DNA of 64,000 bases from Pohlia nutans. Lineage: Eukaryota; Streptophyta; Bryopsida; Bryales; Mniaceae. This document shows positions 46,907-58,200 of the stretch, in pieces. The position numbers were made by a program, and so were the translations under genes. Every line of letters starts with the position of its first letter. Position 1 is the stretch's first letter. The notes beneath the pieces are model-generated. The model was not told where the DNA came from. It ran no database searches and saw only the letters and a program-made list of their open reading frames with translations. Location: contig CM040092.1 in assembly GCA_022496805.1 (NCBI GenBank), forward strand, positions 22,462,113-22,526,112, read 5' to 3'.

Positions 46907-48328
46907 GGTTGGGAGGGCTGTTAATTGTCAATTGGAAAGGATGGAAAAGACATTTGGCTTCATCTGAGAATAGCGTCACAGGAGCGGCGCGTGTATAACG
47001 GAGTTATTGGAAAGTGGAATTTTTGAATTTTGGGAATTTCAGTGTTCCAAGTCAGCCATTTCATCCACTTGAGAACTCTGTGAGTACGGAGTTGAAATCT
47101 TCGGTTGAATTTCCACAACCGGGGTTTACATTTGAGACGATAACCATAAAGTCATGTGTATGTTCATGTTAGCTTTCTTACCCAACCTTGTATTTCATGT
47201 GACAACCAAAAAGTCTTCTTGTAAAGTGTGTCTGTTTGTAATTAGTATCCATTTGGGTTGATTTTGTGAAGTACAACTACTGTTGATAAATGAAGCTCAA
47301 AGTTGGGTGAAACTCTTTGGGCCTCGTTTATGCTCTATTTTATTTTTTCATACTCTATTTATTTTCTGGGCACAGACAAAGACCCCATTTAAAAATAAAT
47401 AAAAACACCTATTTCGTGAAAAGATAACATGGCTATATTGTGTTTCAATGACTTTATGATTATCTATGATACGACTCATTTTTTTACACTAAACGGTGGT
47501 GTTTATGAAATTAATAAGTTCTTGGTGTACACCAATGCATTTTTTAAAGGGAGGGTAGTTGAGCTCTCAACTCTTCATACATGGTACTTTTTAGGGTGGA
47601 TTTTAGGCAAAATTTGGCTGATGTTTGATAGGAAAAAATGTAGTAGTGCACACAATTGTGGTTTTAGGGACTGACTCTGAAGCATCAACAGAAAACTCTT
47701 GTATGATAAGAATGTTTCAAAGCCTATAAAGTAAGAAAATATGAGATTTTTTGATTTTTTGCCAAAACCATGTCAAAAAAAGGTGATTTCTAGAATCACA
47801 TTTATAACATTCCATAGTAGTTGTGAAAATTCACGTGTAAATGGCATCCACAAAAAAAAACTTAAAAGTCTCACATTTACAACAAATATACATGGTTCTT
47901 AGCACAATGGTAGCACAATGGTTAATACATGTCTTCTTTGTGTAGCTTTTGGATACCTCACTTACCTCAAGATTGTGCATAAAAGAATTTTGATTATGCA
48001 AGGTGTTGAAATAGCAAACTCTTCAAGAATATTAAATTCCAAAATTCTACGAGGGATTAATATTTTGAGATAAAAAGAATTGTTATGCTCCAAATTTGAT
48101 TACAAACATTGTGACATTATTTTATTTTATTGATCACATTTTGATATTGACATAGAATATTAGATGTTGTGCACAACTCTGGTTGGAGAATCTTATCTTC
48201 AAGTCATGTTTTGAATTAGCACCTTACATGGTACCATACCTGCATAGCAGATTTGTAATTTTATTTTATTTTTTGAGTTTGACAAAATTTATTTGTCATG
48301 TGTCACAATAGGCATTGGTTTTAACCTA
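46907..48328. other. Intergenic, no gene recognised
   Basis: AT-rich. A weak tRNA-like segment (ggttaatacatg ... ggatacctc, 47928-47972) has no good fold. No coding exon supported. Confidence 0.45.
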
Positions 48329-48883
48329 CTCCCTCCGTCTCACAAAAAGAGCATGATATCGATTTAAATTTTATCCCAAAATGAAACCATGATTTCCAAT
48401 TGTATTCATTCACTGTCAACATTTAAGCTTTGCACGCACTTGACAAGTGCTTCAGGGCATTGCAAACAATGCTAGCAACTTAATTCATAAATTTTGGTCA
48501 TGTTGATAATGGAATATTGTCATGAATTTTGGTCATGTATAAACTTTCTGGCAGTCAAAATACTCCCTCTATGGTTTGGAATGACCTTAAACTACCAGAT
48601 GATGGAGAGGGGTACCCAAGGGGTTGGCAGTTCGATTCCGGCCGTAAAATCACCACTCTACCGGATGGAAACTCCTCAACGACGGGTTGCCAAAAGCAAC
48701 TCCTCAGCTTTGCCGCAGGTTGCAAAGCAAGTAGTGTGCCTCAAAAATAAAATAAAAATACTCCCTCTATAATCACCGAATCCATTGATTTGCATCACAA
48801 TCAACACTCCCTTTGTAATCACGGGATTAAGCTTAATCCATGGATTTCAGTGAAAACCAGGTCTTCTTGCGGGACGGAGGGAG
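48329..48883. mobile_element. Stowaway-type MITE interrupted by a SINE
   Basis: Ends ctccctccgtctcacaa and gggacggagggag are inverted, with TA directly outside on both sides (48327-48328 and 48884-48885). That is the classic Tc1/mariner Stowaway structure. A SINE at 48573-48754 is inserted in it. Confidence 0.85.
48573..48754 (+). mobile_element. tRNA-derived SINE with 16-bp target duplication
   Basis: The 182-bp body has a tRNA-like first 70 bases ending in a B box (gcagttcgattccggcc, 48628-48644). It ends in an A-rich tail (tcaaaaataaaat). The direct repeat aaaatactccctctat flanks it perfectly on both sides (48557-48572 and 48755-48770), as expected for LINE-driven insertion. Confidence 0.85.
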
Positions 48884-50013
48884 TACAAAATAGTCTGGGT
48901 GTCACCAAAATAATTAAAGTATTCACCACAGCTTGTATGAAGCTGCTATGGTACATGGAGATCTCTGCATCTCTCTCTTACTTCTTACAAGCATCTCCAA
49001 TCCGTGATTACAGAGGGCATAATCAAGGTTTGGTAACCATTAATCTGATGTTTAACAAATCAACAATACTTACACGAATGTCCTGCCACACTGCTTGATT
49101 GAAGATTCATTCATGAACATAAACATTGCCAACAGATTGAAGTCAGCTTTCATGGTATTACAAATTGGAATACTACCCAAAAAAAGAGTGTTATTTTTTT
49201 ACACCCTTTTAGACATTGTTATCAACATTTTAGCGTTGAAAAACAGTGTCGAAAACAATGCCAAAAAGAGTGTAAAAAAAAAACACCTTTACAAGAAATT
49301 TTTGCAACAAGATAAAGACGAGATTAAAACCTTCCACCATACACATGGTGGTGATGACTAAGGCTCCAAATCCAAACCAGGATTTCCAAACCTGCAGACA
49401 ACAATTTTTGCACTCGGATTACAAATGCCTTCATCATCATAAACCACTAAGATGACTTTCTAGGCAACATGTATCTAAATGCAAAACCCTAAAATCAGAG
49501 AACATACACCACCTTGGGTTGGTTTTAGGTCATCTAAGTTTGAACCCCCACACAGTATCCAAATAAGCTACATTTTGGTGCACTGGAATCTCTAACAAGA
49601 ATCACTAAATATTTGATCAATCGAATAACAGGAACGCTTACCTCACAATCTGCGAAGTTTCACAAGAGTGACTCGCCACCCAAGAATAAGCAAGCCACTG
49701 AAGCAACGACCACTTCAAGTAGAATGGATACTTCCAAGTTCCAACAAAACCATACACCATTGATTCATGAACTCCGTGCAAACTTCCCAAACAAAACCCT
49801 AACCCTAAACCCTGATTCTAGACCAAAGCTGACATGCTCAAACTCACATGAGGGAGAAGCTGATTGAATACATTCACCAAAATCACTTCATCTTCAAGCA
49901 GCAGGTGGGTGAGTGAGTGAGTGAGGGAGTGAGTCCAGAATGCAAACACAACAGTTGGAGTAAATTAGGGCGAGAACTAAAAATTGAAGTGTATTCTTTT
50001 TTTCTCAGCACGA
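48884..50013. other. Intergenic, no gene recognised
   Basis: The stretch 49300-49880 has a base composition somewhat like leader or coding DNA, but no domain or splice structure could be assembled. A (GTGA)n run is at 49903-49935. Confidence 0.4.
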
Positions 50014-50135
50014 CAGGTACCCACAAACCCGGCGCTTCGTCGGGCGGAAGCACCGAATCGGGCCCGTTGATCGGGGGGCCTGCTTGCCCGTTGACTGTAT
50101 CAACCCGTCGAAACGCCGGGCGTAAGTCAGACCTG
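50014..50135. mobile_element. GC-rich foldback element, CAGGT termini (122 bp)
   Basis: Left caggtacccacaaacccggcg, right cgccgggcgtaagtcagacctg. The inverted arms share cccggcg, ttcg and cgggc. A third copy of the arm (gacccggcgtttagacggg) lies at 51460-51478. It stands out as an island of high GC. Confidence 0.65.
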
Positions 50136-50174
50136 AAATAGTGGTTCACACTATTTTGAAATTACAGATGAATT

Positions 50175-50731
50175 TTAACCCGTAAACGTTCACACTACAA
50201 TTACCCGGTCAAACCTCTTCAATTCCTCACATTTTAAAATATATTATATAAATTTCTGATATTTTTCTCACATAAGGTAGTTGTTAAACCGATTTTCCCT
50301 GATTTTTTCATAATTATTTAAATAAACTAAAAATAATAAGATTCTTCAAAGTTTTTTTTTTTTTTTTTGTAAAAATCATAGTAATTACAAAATTGCTTAG
50401 AATAGTATGTTTTTTAAAAGAAAAAATGTAAATAGTAGTGATGAACAACAAGGTGTAGGTGGCATGCTTCTTGAGCTTACATAAAAAGAAATTCGATAGA
50501 TAAACTTTTTTGTCAATGTATATTGGAATTTTAGGGTTTTGAGCTTTAAAGTGTTGTAAAAAAACGCAATTTTAACAATTTTGAAGAATGGTAAATTGGA
50601 CTAGAAAGTAGAAGATAGCCCCCACACTTTCTTGGTTGGGACCATTTTCATTTGAAATTAGAAACTAGGTGAAAATCAACATTTGACTGAGAATCGACCA
50701 AACATGGCTCCACGGGGCTCCTAAGGGTTGA
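50175..50731. mobile_element. TTAA-family element (pairs with 62853 onward)
   Basis: Left TTAA-CCCGTAAACGTTC; right GGCTCCTAAGGG-TTGA (target decayed by one base). The interior matches 62853-63450: caattcctcacat, aattatttaaata, gtaaaaatcatagtaattac, gatgaacaacaaggtgtagg. Confidence 0.75.
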
Positions 50732-52220
50732 AATGTTACTTGTTGTATTCACTTATGAACGTAATTTATAAGAGCACATTGAGGCTCAAATATCTATAAT
50801 TAGTAGACTTTTACAAGTTGGCTAATTACAAATGTTAAAGGTTTCAATTCCCTTCATTTTGGCTGGACTTCCATTCAACTTTGAAGCACTCATGTTTTGT
50901 TGAATTTCTATTCTTCATGCATGTCATCACTATTTTGTGACATATTGGATTTTTCAAACCCAATATCAATCTTTCAAATTATGAATGACTCATGATTGTC
51001 TTTTCTTTCCACTCAGTTCACTCACATATAATAGTCACCTCCTTCCAAAATTTAATTGCTTTTCTTGTTACACAAAATTTCTTTTGCTTATGGAATTTGG
51101 GTTTGATTTCATGACTACACTAAATTACCATGTTAGGTTCAAATGTGCCATACCGGTATTTGACACCAAGATAAACAAAATGTTGTTCTTAGTTTGTGCT
51201 TTTAAATTGGACATGTGGTGACCTAGAGCGGATTCAAAACGTTTGAAACCAAAAGTTTAGTCAAAATTAGACTTCTTGCTGTGGAAATTGGAGTGTCATG
51301 TCAAATTGTGAAAGGTCCACGACGCCCTAAACCAATCACAAAAGCACACGTGTCACTTTTCCCAATACAAAACATGAATTCCCTAATGTCAAAACTGACG
51401 TAGGGTAACGTGATACCCGGGGATGTTTCACGTAGTCCGGGTACAGGAAGTGACAGACCCGGCGTTTAGACGGGCGACGGAGCGTGTCAGGAGCTCCCCT
51501 GCAAGCCCCAGGCAGCTCCCCTGCCTTTGCAAACCCAAGCCAAGTCTCACACATTATTTACCGTAATGGGCGACTCCTCCGTCGCAGCAGCAAACTGCGC
51601 CTGATCCACCGCCATCGCAAACTTCCTCTTCATCACTGCACAATCACGCATGCAATGCAAGATCTCTCTCTCACTCTCACTCTCCGCCTCTCACTCACAA
51701 ACCCAAATTTCCCTTCCTCTTCCTCACAACACAATCTTCCCTCCCAAATCCTGCCACTCTGCTGCTGTTTTCTTTCAGTGTAGGTCACTCTAAGTCATCA
51801 CTTTTAGTTTCTCCGCGATTGATTTGCTTTTGCAGGGTGCCCATAAGTGCGCGTCATCAATGTAGTGCAGAAGCGTACCCAGCTGTTGTTGTTGTTAATT
51901 TCAGCTATGTTCATTTATGACCACGTTGGCTATGGCGTTCTAGGTACCCAATTAGTCGGCTATGGCGTCAGTATACAATGTAGGTAGAATGAAGCCAATT
52001 TCGTCGCAATTGGCACTTCAAGCAGAGGTAGAAACAAACAATGCGGAAGACATTTCGATACATGCAAGAGGTAGGTTGAGAGCTGTAGAATGAGGAGGAC
52101 ATTGGGATGATACATGTAAGAGGTAGGTTGAGAGCTGTAGGTTCAAAAATTAATGCGTGTGTGCCATAGCCGAGGTGGTTGTATGTTGGCTCAGGTGGTT
52201 GTATGTTGTAGAGCTGCACA
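50732..52220. promoter_or_regulatory. Upstream region of the augmin subunit 5 gene
   Basis: 51490-51780 is CT- and C-rich, with a (TCTCAC)-type run at 51665-51700, typical of plant promoters and leaders. Short tandem duplications lie close to the start: gaggtaggttgagagctgta at 52069 and 52121, and gtggttgtatgttg at 52175 and 52196. I see no firm TATA box. Confidence 0.5.
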
Positions 52221-55200
52221 ATGCAGTCCACCAGCAATGGCACGCCGCAAGCCGAGACGATTTTGAAGTGGCTGCAGCAGGAAATGGGGTACCAGAGCAA
52301 CGCGCCCTCGGTGGAGTCGCTGCGCAAAATCTGCCGCGGCAACATGATCCCCGTGTGGAATTTCTTGCTGGAGCGGGTGAAGTCGGAGAAGACGAACGAA
52401 GCGATTCGTCGCAATTTCGTCATCCATGGCACCACCATTGGGTTGCCCCCCTCGGCTCCTCCTCCGCCCAAGCTACCTGAGCCTCCTCCTAGCGTGGAAA
52501 CCAAGGAGCGGCCCAAGACGCCGAAAAGCGAGCGGAGGGATAGTACCCCGGGCAAGAAACGGGGCAGGGCGGTGAAGAAACCTGAGCTCGTGGCTGATAA
52601 GGAGAAAGAGGTGGTGATTTCTGAGGTTGCTGGCGCAGAAGACAACCGAGAAGCGGTCATGCGTGATCGGGACGTGGCTATGGGCGAGGTTGGCAGGCTT
52701 AGAGTTACCATTGAGAGGCTGGTTAAGGATATCAAGTCGAGGATGGTGGATGTTACCAAGGAGGAAGGCGAGCGGCAGCGTGGTTTGGATGACAGATCGA
52801 ACTCCAGGTATTGCAACTCTCTGCTTTGCAATTCATGCTAACTAGACTGTGCATATCCGAGCTCAATGTGGTCAGAAGTATTCAGACAAACAAAACCACG
52901 TGGGAATGAGGTCGTAGTGTAATGCCGAATTAACACACGGAAACACACATTTCTATTTGTGCTGTGAGCATTCAATTGTTTCTACCAAGGTAACAACAAT
53001 CTACCTTCCACTCTCTTAGTCTACACCATAACTAAATGTCACGATAGAAGAATGTGGATTTCTATAGGGAAGCCTCTGGATGATCATGACCTGAGAAAGG
53101 GAGATTCCTTCGCGACGTTTTTCTGAAAGTTAATGGTTACTTGAGAGCAATGCGGGTTGAATGGAATGTCACTCTGAGCAGACGAAGAATTCTTTCCACG
53201 CAGAAATGGTTCTATTTTGAACTGTATGAGATAACTGTGAATTCTCTTGATGATGTTGTCTAGGACTTAGTGGTTAATTGAACTGTCTATCAGTTCATGA
53301 AACTCTAGAATGGAATGTGTGCCTGAGCTTCTGCCGCATCTTCTGATCTTAGAGGGTAGAGAACACTGTGACCAAAAGGGAGGATTCTCTATTCGATGAG
53401 GTCTAATAGCTAATGGTTAACTGTACTCATTGTTAATGAAGCTCTAGAATGAATTGATGGCAGGGCGGGTACAGATACATTCCTAATGCAATGTCACTCT
53501 GAGCAGACCGAGAATATTTTACATCAGAAATCGGCATTTGAGCTTCCTATCGTTTGAGCTTTTTGGATACAACTTCTATTCCTGAGCTCGCGCAGATCTT
53601 AGAGGGTAGAGATTCTATTTCAGAGGGGGAAGAAACCATATGTTAATGAGGTCTAATAGTCAATGGTTAACTGAACTGATTGTTAATGAAGCTCTAGAAT
53701 GAATTGATAGCAAGGCCGGTACCTAATGCAATGTCAGACTGAGAATATTTTACATCAGAAATGGGCATTTGAGCTTCTTATCATGGAAATCGATTGAGCT
53801 TTTTGGATACAACTTCTATTCCTGAGCTCGCGCAGATCTTAGAGGGTAGAGATTCTGTAAGAAACCATATGCAGTGTCTGACATTATGGATTTCTTTGGA
53901 TGTAAAGACACAAGCAGGTGTTACTGGAGTCCTATGAGCACCGGGTGGAGCAAACCGCACGTATATTCGCAGAGTATTCACGTCGACTGCACGCCTACGT
54001 AGAGCACGCCAGGGAGGCACAGAGAGCGAAAACCGGGTCTCCGGATGCAAGTCCTGACAGAGTGGTTTTTAAGAGTGGAAATCAGCCAGCTGCGAATGGA
54101 AATCAGGCTGTGCCGGAGACGCCGCGAGAGAGATCCGTGCGGCAAGCGTGTGAGGCGCTTGCGGAGGATCTGACACACAAAATCAGGACCACATTCTCTG
54201 CATACGATGGCGGGGGAAGCCACCCGGACCACACTCACCTGGAAGTGGCCAAGCTTGGATTCGAGGTGGACGGGGACAGCATCCCTGAGGACGTCCAAGA
54301 CACTGCGCTTGCGTTGCTCAAGAGCCCCCCTTTGCTCCTCCAGGCTTTGGCTGCTTTCACCTCTCGCGTTGTGGCTGCCATTGCGAGAGAAACCGAGGAC
54401 ATCGACATTCGAGCAGATGCGGAGCGGCTCAGGTCGGTATTCTTTTGTCCCATTTTTCTGTGATCGTGGACCTTTGATATGTGCTGATTTCTGATAAGCT
54501 TCTTAAGGTCAATGATCATATCATCAGGAATTTAGGACCTCACTGATTTTTAACGATTTCCGTGCGATATCCGATATTTCATGGGTGCGTGCATTTTTCG
54601 CACGGATTCTGCTCAAATTTCGCACTAGTTCTGCACTAAATCCGCACGGATTCTACATTCACTCTTTTTGTTATCTAACAAAGTGCAAAATCCGTGCGGA
54701 ATTAGTGCGAAATCCGTGCAGAATCCGTGCGAATAATGTACGAACCCATGAAATATCGGATGTTGCACGGAAATCGTTTAAAATCCGTTGGGTCCTAAAT
54801 TCCTGATGATATCAACGATTAAAGGTCAACGATCATTGATCAAAGGCTACATTTCATATCACCAGAATTAATGATGTGATCAATGATCATTGATCAATGG
54901 CTAAACTTCATATCACCAGAGTTAATTGTGTGATCAATGATCATATATCAACGGTCAGATTATAGGTCAACGGTCATTGATCAAAGGCTAAATTTCATAT
55001 CACCAGAGTTAATTGTGTGATCAATGATCCAAGGTCTATGATCATTGATATGTGGTCATTGACGTTTGATAAATGTATCTGCCCATTGGTCCCTAAGTGT
55101 GAAATGAGCGTCATGTTCCTTTTAGCACTTTTGAGTGGCTCATATGGGGGCTTTCTTTGGTTAAATTTTATCTCTTTTTAACCTATGCAGGCAATATTCT

Positions 55201-58200
55201 TTCATTAATTCTAAAATTTAGCATTATATCTGTTAAGGATTGGGATTAGCGTTTCTCATTTATTGATTGCTCTCTTTCAAGTGTCATTTGTAGGATTACT
55301 GGTGATCGTTTGAAACGACTGTTTGGCTGGAAACAATCCGATATGTGGGTTGAGTTTTGAGGCTTTTAGTGGTAACATTGATGTCTGATATTGTCTATCT
55401 TCTGGTATGCAGATACAGATTTGAAAACAATAGAGTTGTGGAGGACATTTCTGCTGAAGTGGATGATTCACTGATTGGGAGTCGGCGTAGTAGCCGAGGC
55501 ACCACCAAGAGCTCTTTTCGACAGCTCCGAGAAAGACAGGTATTTCACATCCAGAAAGATCAAGTCTCGTGTTTGTTGATAATTTGTTTTCGCCCCTTCA
55601 TGACCTATGTTCCCAGAATCAGCTTTAATCTAAGAGTTAATAGTCTTGTTAAGCCGTAAAGGACCAAGAAGCCTGAATTGGGCCTCATGTTTTTTTTGTA
55701 GGTCCTAACCGAACTTCCTTTTGTTCAATTTATTTTTATTTTTATCATCAACTGCAATGTTCTTATATAAAATTTGTTCCCATCTGAATTATATTTTCCA
55801 CATTATGATTGATTAACTTTGTCATCTTAAAACCATGAATCCTTGGTCCTTTAGGGGTTAAGAATCAGCCGAAGATTTGTGACTTTTGGCTGTGCAATGT
55901 GTTGCAGAAAGCTCATGTGCAGCAATTTATGGCAACTGAGGATGCCTTGAATCAGGTCGCGCAAGCTAGAAGAATGACTGATGAGCTCATAAGGCGGATA
56001 CGTGGCACTGATGCCGCCGCACCCTCCTTCACCAACTCAGATGTACAAAACTCTGGCAGTCTGCGACAATTTGAGGTAGAGTCTGCTCCTTTATATGTTC
56101 TGTCATGGCTGTTAGGGTGCCAGTATTCGCTCCAGCTTTTGTGTGAGCTTCTGCAACAAGTTCTTGCAACGGGCTTCGGAGCGAGGACGTGGTTGCAGAG
56201 CCCCGCAATTTGCATGTAGAAGGCAATGCGTTTGGTGAGAGTCTCGCGATTGTGAGCGTGGATTATGGATCACTCCCTCTGTCCGGAAATAATTGTCCTA
56301 GTTTTTGGCATTTTTTTTCCCGACATAATTGTCTTATGTTTTATACTTCAAACTCGGACAATGAGAGTGACACAAAAACTACATACTACCATTAAAGATA
56401 GACCATTTTTCGAATACTGAGATAGTTTTTAGAGCGTTAAGTTAAAACACGCCAAAAACTAGGACAGTTATTTCCAGACAGAGGGAGTATGTGATAATCA
56501 ATAACCTCCAATCACTCCGTTAGTTTAACTCATAGAGGCCAAATTAAAACTTAGTAATATGAGAGTTTTCTGAGTTTTAATACATTTCAGGAATGCACAC
56601 ATATCTATCAATATCTTAGATGATATGTGAAGAGGAAAATTATTGTTATTGTTTTTATAAATATGGTGAGTTATGATGGGCAAGCGTGTTGTTAGACCGG
56701 CTGTGACGTTAAAGGGTTAATTGTTTTTGTGCAGCTGGAGGTTTGGGCCAAAGAGAGGGAGCTGGCAGGAATGAGAGCCAGTGTGAACACCATCAATTCG
56801 GAAGTCCAGCGCTTACAGAAAATGTGTGAGGAGCGGCGAGACGCAGAGGAGTCTTTGCAGGAGAAGTGGAAAAAAATCGAAGAGTTCGATGCTCGCCGTC
56901 TCGAGCTTGAGGCCATCTACACAGCCCTGCTGCGTGCAAACATGGTACTTGTTTGTCCCTATTATTGCTCACAACTATTTCACTGCCCCTGTTTCACATT
57001 AATTAATTTTTTCTTCCAAAATGCATTTCACCACAACCTCAAAAATCAAGTTAACTTCTACTTTTATTCATCGAAGTGTTACTTTTGCACTTGAACGTTA
57101 TCTAAAATTGCCTCCTTTTGCACATGAGTTGGAACGGGTGTTTGATTTCATTGTTTCTATTATTGCTCATAATTGATTTTGGTGAGGAACATGGAGTTTC
57201 ATTGCCGGTTCTTATTACTGCTCCTACTTGGTTTTAGTGAGGGATATAGATGCGTAATTACATGAACAGTCATAGGGACACCCATCCTATATTGTGACCA
57301 ACATAAGAGGCTTACCGAAAGGCGATAAAGTGGAAGCACGTCATTGCTCTATTAGAGTAACACACAAAGCCTGCACATAGAAATAGAAAGCCTGCATACA
57401 AAGCTTTTAGCGTCACAATAGAAATGTGAGAACACTATCAGGAATTTAGGACCCCACGGATTTTTAAAGATTTCCGTGCGACATCCGATATTTCATGGGT
57501 TTGTACATTTTTCGTATGGATTCTGCACGGATTTTGCACTGTAAGATAACGAAAAGAGTGAATGTAGAAGCCTTGCGGATTTAGTGCAGATTTAGTGCGG
57601 AATTAGCGCGATATCCTTGCGAAAAATGTACGAACCCATGAAATATTGGATGTTGCACGGAAATCGTTAAAAATTGGTGAGGTCCTAAATTCCTGATGCT
57701 AGTAGAAAACCCCATTAAAGATGATGTGGAAATGTTGCTTCGTTTGTGTTATAGATTACACAAATGACGCAATTTTTATGTTATTTGTGTTATCTATAAC
57801 GAAGTAATATTTCCACTTTTCTCTAACAAGGTTTTCTACTAGTGGTATCTCCATCACAATAGGCAGGAGAAAAAAAAGGGTATGGAGTCATGAATAGTTG
57901 AGGAAAGTGCTGAGCCTGGATTTTGTATTTACTGGTTCTTGTGCAGGCAGCTGCCGCTTCATGGGAGCAGCATACGAGGGGGAACAAAGAGCAGTCCGCC
58001 AACACGATTGTGCCCATTTGTGAATCGACACAAAACCAAGCCAGCGCTGCACGTGATCTGCTGGAGCGTGAAGTGGCAGCTTTCCACCGCAGTCCTGATA
58101 ATCGATCCTACATGATGCCTGCTACTTCTCAGGTACAATAACACCGTGTTACAATTATTTATTGTCTCTGCCCCACCAGGGGAGAGACTACGGAAACACT

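Noticed and set aside
48573..48644. Possible functional tRNA gene
   Set aside because: A B box is present, but the segment is part of a longer unit with an A-rich tail and a 16-bp target duplication. A SINE explains it better.
52066..52220. Upstream in-frame extension of AUG5
   Set aside because: The chosen Met starts exactly where plant AUG5 proteins do (MQS..., then WLQ.EMGY). Upstream sequence is made of short tandem repeats.
51968..52831. 287-codon open frame on the minus strand
   Set aside because: It lies antisense to AUG5 exon 1, whose protein matches a known family. The frame reads as Ser- and Leu-rich sequence typical of an antisense shadow.
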